A DNA stretch of 64,000 bases. It comes from Brachybacterium muris (GTDB taxonomy: Bacteria; Actinomycetota; Actinomycetes; Actinomycetales; Dermabacteraceae). A model generated the notes under the pieces. The model saw nothing but the letters and a program-made list of their open reading frames with translations, made no database searches and was not told the origin of the DNA. A program made the translations under genes and the position numbers. The stretch is from NCBI RefSeq assembly GCF_016907455.1, contig NZ_JAFBCB010000001.1, positions 2,108,001 to 2,172,000 of the forward strand, in the 5' to 3' direction. Position 1 is the stretch's first letter. Every line of letters starts with the position of its first letter. This document shows positions 1 through 8,094 of the stretch, piece by piece.

Positions 1-106
1 AGGTGGCGTGATGCTTGGAGTGGTGAAGCTCCATGATCTTGCCGGAGATGGAGGGGGCCAGTGCCCCGTAGTCGTAGTCGAGATCCGGAAGCGTGTACTC
101 CGCCAT
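1..106 (-). CDS. sodA: Superoxide dismutase (Mn/Fe type), 5' end only
   Basis: The minus strand reads into the window edge with an N-terminus of the Mn/Fe superoxide dismutase family: a [13 protein letters not shown] stretch followed by the helix carrying the metal ligand and the HHSKHHAT motif. The enzyme converts superoxide to hydrogen peroxide and oxygen in the cytoplasm. I chose the ATG at 104-106 over the in-frame ATG at 113-115 because a GAGAGG ribosome-binding site sits 9 nt before it and homologues begin MAEYTLP. Only about 35 residues are present, so the C-terminal metal ligands cannot be checked. Confidence 0.9.
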   Translation of the reverse strand, partial: MAEYTLPDLDYDYGALAPSISGKIMELHHSKHHAT

Positions 107-219
107 GTCGTCCATCCTCTCTGTTGGTCGTTCCGAGCCCGAGGGGGCCCGGTGCCCTTCCATCCTGCCACGATCACCCCGGGCATGGTGAGGGGCACCT
201 GAACGGGCCGACCGGGCGT

Positions 220-873
220 TCAGGTGGACAGGTCGATGTCGTCCCATCCCTGATGCGGGATCAGCGGCACCTGCAGCATCCACTCCAGGGCCCGGCGGCG
301 CTCGAGGTGGACGTACGCCTCGACCGGGCCCGGGGAAGGCCTGCCCTGCAGGTGTGTCTCCGTGTGCCCCCAGGTCAGGACGTAGTGCAGGTCCAGCTGG
401 GCTGCGATGTCCGCGAGTCCGCGTGGCTCGAGGGCGGTTCGCGAGCGCCGGTGCGGGGCCGTCTCTGCGGTGCGCAGTTCGGGCAGCAGGGCAGCGAGCT
501 GGTCACCGCAGTAGCTAGCAGGGTCGAGATCCTCCACCAGCCCCAAGGTCCAGGCCAGGGCCCACGTGGCTTCGACGCAGACCTGCTCGGACGGGTCGAT
601 CCCGGCCGCCCCGGCGAGGCGTGCGGACTCCGACGGGGTGATGCAGTCGATGAGGTCATTGTCTGCGAGCCAGGCGCGTCCCACCTCCGGTGGCATCCGC
701 ATCGCGAGCCCGAGTCGCACGTTCAGCACCAGCAGTCGCTCGATGATCTCCTCGTGGGATCGCACAGCCAGGGGCTCTGCGCCGACGAGAGGCAGGTGCG
801 GCGGTGGCATAGGGAATCCGAGCTCTCTCGCCACGGCGAGCGACCTCACGCGCAGCTGCTGCGGATCGGTCAA
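220..873 (-). CDS. DUF4272 domain-containing protein
   Basis: A 217-residue soluble protein resembling the DUF4272 family, whose function is not known. Seen: an [13 protein letters not shown] segment early on, then a WL-x6-DxITPSE region, and a long helical C-terminus ending in a WGHTETHLQ segment; no signal peptide or membrane helix. The start is TTG at 871-873, supported by a GGAGGA ribosome-binding site 6 nt upstream. It lies between sodA and lhr, on the opposite strand to lhr. The family call is from memory of the motif pattern and no role is proposed. Confidence 0.65.
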   Translation of the reverse strand: MTDPQQLRVRSLAVARELGFPMPPPHLPLVGAEPLAVRSHEEIIERLLVLNVRLGLAMRMPPEVGRAWLADNDLIDCITPSESARLAGAAGIDPSEQVCVEATWALAWTLGLVEDLDPASYCGDQLAALLPELRTAETAPHRRSRTALEPRGLADIAAQLDLHYVLTWGHTETHLQGRPSPGPVEAYVHLERRRALEWMLQVPLIPHQGWDDIDLST

Positions 874-1002
874 GGGGTCTCCTCCGTCATTGGATCTGCG
901 GTCCCCTCATCGTGCCGGGTCGAGCCGCTCCCGTGGGAGACCCTCGGGGATCGCGTTCTGCGACGTGCTCCGAGTGTCCCACCCACGGTCCACAATGGGG
1001 CG

Positions 1003-4000
1003 GTGGCACCACGGGAGCAAGCAGCAAAGGGGCCGGCGTCCAGTGCGCTGGATCTGTTCAGCGCGCCCACGTCCCGCTGGTTCCGCGAGGCCTTCGGCTC
1101 CCCCACCCCCGCGCAGGAGGGCGCCTGGCGGGCCGTGTCGGCCGGGCAGGACACGCTGGTGGTGGCGCCGACGGGCTCCGGCAAGACCCTCGCCGCGTTC
1201 CTGGCCGCCATCGACCACCTCGCCTTCGGCCGAGGGGATGACGCAGACGATGCGCCCGGCACGAGCGTCCTGTACATCTCCCCCCTCAAGGCTCTGGGCG
1301 TGGACGTGGAGCGGAACCTCACCTCCCCGCTGATCGGCACCATGCGAGCCGCGGAGGTGCTGGGACATCCGCACCGCGGGATCGAGGTGGGGGTGCGCAC
1401 CGGTGACACGCCGCCAGCCGAGCGCCGGCGCCTCATCTCCCACCCCCCGGACGTGCTGATCACCACCCCGGAATCGCTGTTCCTGATGCTGTCCTCCCAG
1501 GCCAGGGAGACCCTGCGCTCGGTGCGCACGGTGATCGTGGACGAGGTGCATGCCGTGGCCGGCACCAAGCGCGGCGTGCACCTGGCGCTGTCCCTGGCCA
1601 GGTTGGACGCGCTCGCCGCGCACCCCGTGCAGCGGATCGGGCTGTCGGCCACGGTGGAGCCGGCCGATGAAGTCGCTGCATTCCTGGCCGGGCACGGCCG
1701 GCCCCGGGAGGTGGCGGTGGTGCGCCCGCCCTCCCAGAAGCGCTGGGACCTCTCGGTGCAGCTGCCCGTCCCGGATCTCACGGCGATCGAGCCGCCGGCC
1801 GATGCGGTGGACGAGGACGACGTCTCCGGCACCATCTGGCCGCACGTGGAGCGGGCGGTGCTGGAGGAAGTGCTGGCACACCGCTCCACCATCGTGTTCA
1901 CCAACTCCCGGCGACAGGCCGAGCGGCTCACCAGCAAGCTCAACCTGCTGCACCGCCGCCGCACAGCGCGGAATGCGGACGGCGAGGGCCGTGGAGAGGG
2001 CGAGTACGCGGAGCCCGGGACCGACGGCGCGGAGCTGGAGGACGTGGCGCGAGCCCACCACGGCTCCATGTCCAAGGAGCATCGCAAGCAGATCGAGGAG
2101 CAGCTCAAGGCCGGCACACTGCGCTGCGTGGTGGCCACCAGCTCCCTGGAGCTGGGGATCGACATGGGGGCGGTGGACCTGGTGATCCAGGTGGAGACCC
2201 CGTTCTCCGTCTCCTCCACCCTGCAGCGCATCGGCCGGGCCGGGCACGACGTCGGTGCCGTCTCCCACGGCATCGTCCACCCTCTGCACGCTGCGGACGT
2301 GGTGCGCGCCGCCGTCACCGTCGGCGAAGCCGTCGCCGGCCGGATCGAGCCGCTGACCGTGCCCCGCAACGCCCTGGACGTGCTGGCCCAGCACACCGTT
2401 TCCGCCGCGGTGGAGGACGACCTCGATGTCGAGGAGTGGTTCGACCTGGTGCGCACCGCGCACCCGTACGCGAACCTACCGCGCTCCGCCTTCGACCAGA
2501 CCATCGACCTGCTGGCCGGCCGCTACCCCTCCACCGCCTTCTCCGAGCTGCGGCCGCGGCTGGTCCACGACCGCGAAGCCGGCACCCTCGCCGCCCGACC
2601 CGGCGCCCAGCGCCTGGTGGTCACCAGCGGCGGCACAATCCCCGACCGCGGCCTGTTCCCGGTGTACATCGTGGCCGGGGACGACGACACCCAGGCCCGG
2701 CGGGTCGGTGAGCTGGACGAGGAGATGGTGTACGAGTCCCGCCGCGGGGACGTGATCACCCTGGGCACCTCCTCCTGGCGGATCGAGGAGATCACCCACG
2801 ACCGCGTCAGCGTCTCCCCCGCCTTCGGGCTGGCCGGTCGTATCCCCTTCTGGCACGGCGACGGGGTGGGCAGGCCACCGTCGCTCGGACGAGCTGTCGC
2901 CGGTTTCCAGTCCGAGATCTCCCGCCTGGAGGAGCCCGCCGCCCGCGAGCGGCTCGCCGCACTCGGTCTGGACGAGAACGCCTCCGGCACCGTGATCTCC
3001 CACCTGGCCGAGCAGCGGGAAGCCACAGGTTCCGTACCCGGCCCCCAGCACCTGGTGGTGGAGAGGTTCCTGGACGAGCTCGGCGACTGGCGGGTGGTGC
3101 TGCACTGTGCGCTGGGGCAGCGGATCAACGCGCCCTGGGCACTCGCGGTCGGTGCCCGCGTCGAGGAGCGGTACGGCCTGGAGGGGCAGGTGATGGCGGC
3201 CGATGACGGGATCGTGCTGCGCATCCCCCACGGCGAGGAACCTCCGGGAGCGGACCTGTTCGTGTTCACCGCGGAGGAGATCGACGAGGAGGTGCGGCGC
3301 CTGGTGGGCAGCTCGGCGCTGTTCGCCTCGCGGTTCAGGGAGTGCGCGGCGCGAGCCCTGCTGCTGCCGAGGCGGGACCCGCGTTCCCGGGCACCGCTGT
3401 GGCAGCAGCGCCAACGGGCAGCGCACCTGCTGGACGTGGCCCGGCCCTACCCGCAGTTCCCGATCATGCTGGAGGCGGCCCGGGAGTGCCTGCAGGACGT
3501 GTACGACCTGCCCGCCCTGGTGGAACTGATGGGGCAGGTGGCCTCCCGCCGTGTGCAGGTGCAGGAGGTGGAGACCACCGCCCCCTCCCCCTTTGCCCGC
3601 TCGCTGCTGTTCGGGTACCTCGCGCAGTTCATCTACGACACCGATGCGCCGCTGGCCGAGCGACGCACCGCGGCCCTGACCCTGGACCAGTCACTGCTGG
3701 CGGAGCTGCTGGGCACTGTGAGCCTGCGTGAGCTGCTGGATGCGGGCGTGATCGAGGAGGTCACGCGGCGCCTGCAGGGCCTGACCGAGGAACGGGCCCT
3801 GCGCGGCGCCGAGGACCTTGCCGACGCCCTGCGGCGCCTGGGCCCGCTCACCGCCCAGGAGATAGGCGAGCGTGCCGCGCCCGGGGTGGACCCTGCCGGT
3901 GCGATCACGGAACTGCTTCAGGCCCGGCGCGCGATCGAGGTGCGCATCGCCGGTGCCACCCGCTTCGCCGCCGCGGAGGATGCTGGGCTGCTGCGCGACG

Positions 4001-5778
4001 CTCTCGGTGTGGCCCTGCCGCCCGGGATCGCGGAGGCGCACCTGGCCCCGGTCGCCCGGGCCGTCGAGGAGCTGCTGTCGAGGTGGGCACGTTCCCGGGG
4101 CCCCTTCGATGCCCAGCGGGTGGTGGACTCCTGGGGCCTCGCCCCCGGGGTCGCCCGATCCGCATTGGAGTCGCTGACAGCCGAGCGGGTGCTGAACCAG
4201 GGCGAGTTCACTCCGGGCCGCGAGGGCACCGAGTGGGTGGAGGCCGACGTGCTGCGGCGCATCCGTCGGGCCAGCCTCGCCGCCTCCCGCCGGGAGATCG
4301 AACCGGTGGGCCCGGAGGTGTACGCCCGGTTCCTCGGTGACTGGCAGCACCTTTCAGCACGCAAGGCCGACGGCACACGGGAGCGCGCCGCGTGGTCAGG
4401 GGCCGACGGGGTGCTGTCGGTGATCGACCAGCTCACCGGGGTGTCGCTGCCGCTGTCCACCTGGGAGGCCCAGGTGCTGCCGGCGAGGCTTCCGGACTAC
4501 TCCCCTGCCACGCTGGACGGATTGTTCGCCGCCGGTGAGCTCTCCTGGACCGGCCACGGCCGCCTCGGCTCCGACGACGGCTGGGTGCGTCTGCACCTGG
4601 CCGATGCCCTGCCGCTCGGGGTGGATGCCGAGGAGGTGGAGCAGGCCGCCGATGCTCTCGAGCCGGGATCGGTGCCGGCCCGGATCCTTGACCTGCTGCG
4701 CTCGTCCCCGGGTGCTCTGCGGCACGGGGAGATCCTGCGGTCCCTCGCCGATGACGGTGACGCCGTGGGCCCGGCCGATCTCACGGCGGCGCTGTGGGAC
4801 CTGGCATTCGCCACGCTCATCACCAACGACTCCTTCGCCGTGCTGCGCACCCACGCGCTGGGCGCGGCACCTCGCTCCGGTGCACGCCGTGCAGGTCGTT
4901 CTCGGCCGGCCTCGCGTCGGGGGGCGGCCCGGCTGTCGGCGGCGATGATGCGCACCGGCACCAGTTCCCCGTCCGAGCTGGCCGAGGTGACGGGGCCGGC
5001 CGGCACCGGACGCTGGTCCGCAGTCCGGGTGGCGCAGGTGGATGCGTCAGCGCGCGCGGCGGCGATCGCCACGCTGCTGCTGGACCGCCACGGTGTGGTC
5101 ACCCGCGGGGCGATGGACGTCGAAGCGATCCCCGGATCGTTCGCGGCGGTGTACCGGGTGCTGTCGGCACTGGAGGAGAACGGGTCCTGCCGTCGCGGCT
5201 ACTTCGTGGACGGGCTGGGGGCCTCACAGTTCGCACCGTCGGAGGCGGTGGACCTGCTGCGGGACCGCGACCGGGAACGCGAGGCACGTTCCCGCGGGAA
5301 CGTCTCGGGGCAGCACCCGGGTAGCGGTGAGCAGGGCGGCCCGGCAGGCCGGCTCGGACATGGCGGCGCCGCTGATCCCTCTTCCTTCACGGTGCTGGCC
5401 GCCACTGATCCCGCGAACCCCTATGGCGCAGCCCTGCCCTGGCCCGCGCTGCCCATCGAACCGCCCGACGGCGTGACCGTGCGGCCGGCCCGCCGTGCCG
5501 GCGCGATCGTGGTGCTGCACGACGGTGCCGTGGCGGCCTTCGTGGACAAGGGAGGCAAGCACCTGCTGTGGTGGGCAGATGAGCAGGAGACTCCCGAGGT
5601 GGCAGCCCAGGTGGTGCGTGCCATCGCCGAGGACGCCGTGCTGCCGGCGCTGACGATCGAACGGGTCAGTGGCCGGCCGATCAGCGCCGAGCAGTCCATC
5701 CCGGTGGTGGAGGCGCTGGTCGCGGCCGGCTGCTACCGCTCACCGCGCTCGGTGCGGGTGCGGGCAGGAGGCCGCTGA
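1003..5778 (+). CDS. lhr: ATP-dependent helicase Lhr
   Basis: A 1591-residue superfamily-2 DNA/RNA helicase, the usual size of bacterial Lhr, which translocates 3'-5' on single-stranded DNA and is linked to DNA repair. Visible motifs: Q-motif region near residue 35, Walker A APTGSGKT at 55-62, DEVH box at 180-183, SAT (motif III), and the motif VI QRIGRAGH, followed by the winged-helix/Lhr-core domain and the long Lhr C-terminal region. The reading frame stays open upstream to position 61, but I chose GTG 1003: a CACAAT -10-like hexamer lies exactly 6 nt before it, the upstream frame would run through the antisense DUF4272 gene, and homology begins shortly after. The nei gene follows 36 bp later, the same pairing as in mycobacteria. 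Confidence 0.93.
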   Translation: MAPREQAAKGPASSALDLFSAPTSRWFREAFGSPTPAQEGAWRAVSAGQDTLVVAPTGSGKTLAAFLAAIDHLAFGRGDDADDAPGTSVLYISPLKALGVDVERNLTSPLIGTMRAAEVLGHPHRGIEVGVRTGDTPPAERRRLISHPPDVLITTPESLFLMLSSQARETLRSVRTVIVDEVHAVAGTKRGVHLALSLARLDALAAHPVQRIGLSATVEPADEVAAFLAGHGRPREVAVVRPPSQKRWDLSVQLPVPDLTAIEPPADAVDEDDVSGTIWPHVERAVLEEVLAHRSTIVFTNSRRQAERLTSKLNLLHRRRTARNADGEGRGEGEYAEPGTDGAELEDVARAHHGSMSKEHRKQIEEQLKAGTLRCVVATSSLELGIDMGAVDLVIQVETPFSVSSTLQRIGRAGHDVGAVSHGIVHPLHAADVVRAAVTVGEAVAGRIEPLTVPRNALDVLAQHTVSAAVEDDLDVEEWFDLVRTAHPYANLPRSAFDQTIDLLAGRYPSTAFSELRPRLVHDREAGTLAARPGAQRLVVTSGGTIPDRGLFPVYIVAGDDDTQARRVGELDEEMVYESRRGDVITLGTSSWRIEEITHDRVSVSPAFGLAGRIPFWHGDGVGRPPSLGRAVAGFQSEISRLEEPAARERLAALGLDENASGTVISHLAEQREATGSVPGPQHLVVERFLDELGDWRVVLHCALGQRINAPWALAVGARVEERYGLEGQVMAADDGIVLRIPHGEEPPGADLFVFTAEEIDEEVRRLVGSSALFASRFRECAARALLLPRRDPRSRAPLWQQRQRAAHLLDVARPYPQFPIMLEAARECLQDVYDLPALVELMGQVASRRVQVQEVETTAPSPFARSLLFGYLAQFIYDTDAPLAERRTAALTLDQSLLAELLGTVSLRELLDAGVIEEVTRRLQGLTEERALRGAEDLADALRRLGPLTAQEIGERAAPGVDPAGAITELLQARRAIEVRIAGATRFAAAEDAGLLRDALGVALPPGIAEAHLAPVARAVEELLSRWARSRGPFDAQRVVDSWGLAPGVARSALESLTAERVLNQGEFTPGREGTEWVEADVLRRIRRASLAASRREIEPVGPEVYARFLGDWQHLSARKADGTRERAAWSGADGVLSVIDQLTGVSLPLSTWEAQVLPARLPDYSPATLDGLFAAGELSWTGHGRLGSDDGWVRLHLADALPLGVDAEEVEQAADALEPGSVPARILDLLRSSPGALRHGEILRSLADDGDAVGPADLTAALWDLAFATLITNDSFAVLRTHALGAAPRSGARRAGRSRPASRRGAARLSAAMMRTGTSSPSELAEVTGPAGTGRWSAVRVAQVDASARAAAIATLLLDRHGVVTRGAMDVEAIPGSFAAVYRVLSALEENGSCRRGYFVDGLGASQFAPSEAVDLLRDRDREREARSRGNVSGQHPGSGEQGGPAGRLGHGGAADPSSFTVLAATDPANPYGAALPWPALPIEPPDGVTVRPARRAGAIVVLHDGAVAAFVDKGGKHLLWWADEQETPEVAAQVVRAIAEDAVLPALTIERVSGRPISAEQSIPVVEALVAAGCYRSPRSVRVRAGGR

Positions 5779-5814
5779 TGACACGTGGTGAGCGGGAGAC
5801 GGTGGGGGTGACCC

Positions 5815-6729
5815 GTGCCTGAGGGTGACACCGTGTACCGCCAGTGCAAGGTGCTGGATGAGGCTCTTGCCGGTGGCACGCTCACCGCTGCCGAGCTGCG
5901 GGTCCCAGGGTCGGCCACAGCGAACCTGGCCGGATGGCGGGTGCAGGAGGTGGTGCCACGAGGCAAGCACCTGCTGATCCGCCTGATGCCGCCGCAGGAA
6001 GCCGGCGGGGCCGGCGACATCGGCACGCCGTCCCGGCCCCGATTGACCCTGCACAACCACCTGATGATGGACGGCATCTGGCACGTGGACGGAAAGGCCC
6101 TGCGCTCCAGCGACACCACGGCGGGCCCCCGCCCTGCGCACACCCTGCGCATCCGGCTGACGGTCCAGCACAGGGACGGCCGCACGGTTGTCGCCAGCGG
6201 GTGGGACGTGAAGCAGGTGCGGCTGATCCGCACGTCCGACGAGTACGAGCTGATCGGGCACCTGGGTCCTGACCTGCTGGATGCGGACTGGGGAGAGGAG
6301 CACCGAGAGCAGGCCGTGATGAACCTGGTCCGGCAGGCTGATCGCGAGCTGGGGTTGGCGCTACTGGACCAGCAGGTGATGGCAGGCCTGGGCAACATCT
6401 ACCGCTCCGAGCTGTGCTTCCTGCAGCGCGTCCACCCCGCTGTCCCCGTGAGCAGCTGGATCGACAGTGGTGGCGATCCGGGCGCGATGGTGGATCTGGC
6501 CCATCGCCTCCTGGTGCTGAACAAGGACCGTACGGTGCGGGTCACCACCGGCGGCATGATGGGCCGCGACGGAGACATGTGGGTCTACGGCCGCTCCGGG
6601 AAACCGTGCCGACGCTGCGGCGCGCGGATCCAGCGCGGGATGCTGGCGGATCCGAGCATCGAGGGCAGCACCCCGCGAGTGATCCACACCTGTCCGCGGT
6701 GCCAGGGGGAAGCGCCCGCGAGCAGATAG
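5815..6729 (+). CDS. nei: Fpg/Nei-family DNA glycosylase (endonuclease VIII type)
   Basis: A 304-residue base-excision repair glycosylase/AP lyase that removes oxidised bases. Seen: the catalytic N-terminus (M)PEGDT, in which the exposed Pro and the following Glu are the nucleophile and acid; the H2TH region near the middle (GLGNIYRSE); and a C-terminal zinc finger with CxxC pairs (CRRC and CPRC). The start is GTG 5815 with a GGGGGTG purine stretch upstream. It directly follows lhr on the same strand and is probably co-transcribed, joining an excision-repair enzyme with a repair helicase. MPEGDTVYR suits Nei better than Fpg, which usually begins MPELPEVE. Confidence 0.9.
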   Translation: MPEGDTVYRQCKVLDEALAGGTLTAAELRVPGSATANLAGWRVQEVVPRGKHLLIRLMPPQEAGGAGDIGTPSRPRLTLHNHLMMDGIWHVDGKALRSSDTTAGPRPAHTLRIRLTVQHRDGRTVVASGWDVKQVRLIRTSDEYELIGHLGPDLLDADWGEEHREQAVMNLVRQADRELGLALLDQQVMAGLGNIYRSELCFLQRVHPAVPVSSWIDSGGDPGAMVDLAHRLLVLNKDRTVRVTTGGMMGRDGDMWVYGRSGKPCRRCGARIQRGMLADPSIEGSTPRVIHTCPRCQGEAPASR

Positions 6730-6737
6730 GATCGCGG

Positions 6738-6756
6738 GGCGGGAAACAAGCCCGCC
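6738..6756 (+). terminator. GC hairpin after nei (weak terminator candidate)
   Basis: GGCGGG and CCCGCC arms separated by a 7-nt AAACAAG loop, 9 bp after the nei stop and 22 bp before tRNA-Arg. There is no T tract, so termination is uncertain. Confidence 0.35.
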
Positions 6757-6778
6757 GCACCGGCTGGGGCCGGTATCA

Positions 6779-6851
<73 letters not shown>

Positions 6852-6936
6852 CTGACCGCACCCGCGGCCCGACCGAGGGGATCTCGATCGCCGGCGGGGC
6901 TCCCTCAGTCTGCAGCCGTGTGCCGAGCGGGCTTCA

Positions 6937-7347
6937 TCAGCCGAGCGTGGCCAGCAGCTCGGCGCACGCCTGCTCGCAGCGACGGCAGGACTCGGCGCAG
7001 ATCCTGCAGTGCTCGTGCATCTCGGCGTGCTTCTCGCACTCCGCAGCACAGGACCGGCACGCTGCCCGACACGCCTCGAGCAGGGCGCGGACGAGGGCGT
7101 CGTTGCTGCCCGTCCGGCGAGACAGGACCCGGCCGGTCGCCTCGCAGACGTCGGCGCAGTCCTGGTTCAAACGGATGCACGGGGTCAGTTCCGCCACCAT
7201 GTCCTCGGCCAAGCAGGCGTCCGCACAGGCGGTGCAGGTCTGAGCGCACTCGAAGCAGGCCTCGATGCACTCGGCTAGCTTCTGCTGGTCGATGCTGCCG
7301 AGGTCCTTCGGGTAGGTCTTGAGCATGGATGCCACGCGATCAGTCAT
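6937..7347 (-). CDS. Four-helix-bundle copper-binding protein (DUF326, Csp-like)
   Basis: A 136-residue, very Cys-rich cytoplasmic protein with repeated CxxC/CxxxC pairs on amphipathic helices (ECIEACFECAQTCTACADAC, later CRAACRSCAAEC and CRICAESCRRCEQAC). This is the pattern of the DUF326/Csp copper-storage family, which lines a helical bundle with Cys to hold Cu(I). No signal peptide is seen, so it resembles cytosolic Csp3. The start is ATG 7345-7347 with AAGGAG 8 nt upstream. The gene stands alone between tRNA-Arg and a thioesterase gene. Copper storage is inferred from the family. Confidence 0.85.
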   Translation of the reverse strand: MTDRVASMLKTYPKDLGSIDQQKLAECIEACFECAQTCTACADACLAEDMVAELTPCIRLNQDCADVCEATGRVLSRRTGSNDALVRALLEACRAACRSCAAECEKHAEMHEHCRICAESCRRCEQACAELLATLG

Positions 7348-7502
7348 GATTCTGCTCCTTCTCGATCCGAACGGCCGGCGGACACCGGCCCGCTGTTTCG
7401 ACGGTAGACCCTGCTGGACGAGGCATGGAAGCGAGTGGACCGTGCGTTCGGAGGCGGGACAGGTCCGCCCATGCGCCCACCTCGCATCTTTCGAGGAGTC
7501 CG
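7348..7502. other. Spacer between copper-protein and thioesterase genes
   Basis: About 155 bp carrying the promoter side of the leftward copper-protein gene and the 3' side of the leftward thioesterase gene. I see no further gene. Confidence 0.5.
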
Positions 7503-8027
7503 TCAGGACCGTGCGTGCTGCGCCGAGTCCCGCGTCCAGTCCTGCACCCAGGCGGGCACCTCGAGTCCCTCGGGAACCCCGCCCACGGCCTCGATCAGCT
7601 CGGCGCTGGTCACGGAGCCGCCGGTCTTCTTCAGGAACCGGGCGCGCACGATCGCGTCGGCGATCAGCACGTCGCCGCGGTGGAAGCTCTGCTCCATGTA
7701 CACCCAGGCCTCGTCGATCCCCAGCACCTTGGTGCGCACCTCGAACTTCTGCCACAGCTCAAGCGACTTGCGGAAGGTGATGCCCTGCCCGGCCACCACG
7801 GGATACCAACCACGCTCCTGGGTGACCTTCCAGAAGCCCGAGCGGAGCATCAGGTCCATCCGCCCCAGGTCCAGGATGGAGAGGTAGCGCCCGTTGTTCA
7901 TGTGCATCAGCACGTCCAGGTCCAGCGGGTTCACCCGGAACGGGGTGCGGGCCGTGTCCCAGATGGACAGGCGGCGCCGGAACCTCATGCGCACCATCAG
8001 CATCAGCAGGCGGAAGAACAGGTTCAC
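7503..8027 (-). CDS. Acyl-CoA thioesterase family protein (hotdog fold)
   Basis: A 174-residue protein of the 4HBT/FatB-like hotdog group. Seen: PLDLDVLMHMNNGRYLSILDLGR, the typical Asp/Asn active-site loop and following helix, then a strand-rich half with KVLGIDEAWVYMEQSF. Such enzymes hydrolyse acyl-CoA or acyl-ACP thioesters; the substrate cannot be told. The start is GTG 8027, with AAGGAG 6 nt upstream. It is divergent from the orn fusion gene, with only 67 bp shared between them. Confidence 0.8.
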   Translation of the reverse strand: MNLFFRLLMLMVRMRFRRRLSIWDTARTPFRVNPLDLDVLMHMNNGRYLSILDLGRMDLMLRSGFWKVTQERGWYPVVAGQGITFRKSLELWQKFEVRTKVLGIDEAWVYMEQSFHRGDVLIADAIVRARFLKKTGGSVTSAELIEAVGGVPEGLEVPAWVQDWTRDSAQHARS

Positions 8028-8094
8028 GTCGGCTCCTTCACCACGTCGGGGACCCAGGTGAGCCTACTGGAGGGTCACCCCGTAGGCTCTTCCC

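Noticed and set aside
61..1002. Upstream extension of the lhr frame back to position 61
   Set aside because: It runs antisense through the DUF4272 gene, shows no Lhr similarity, and a leaderless promoter fits GTG 1003.
870..2504. Long minus-strand frame opposite lhr
   Set aside because: High-GC shadow of the lhr codon pattern; Ser/Arg-rich with no domain.
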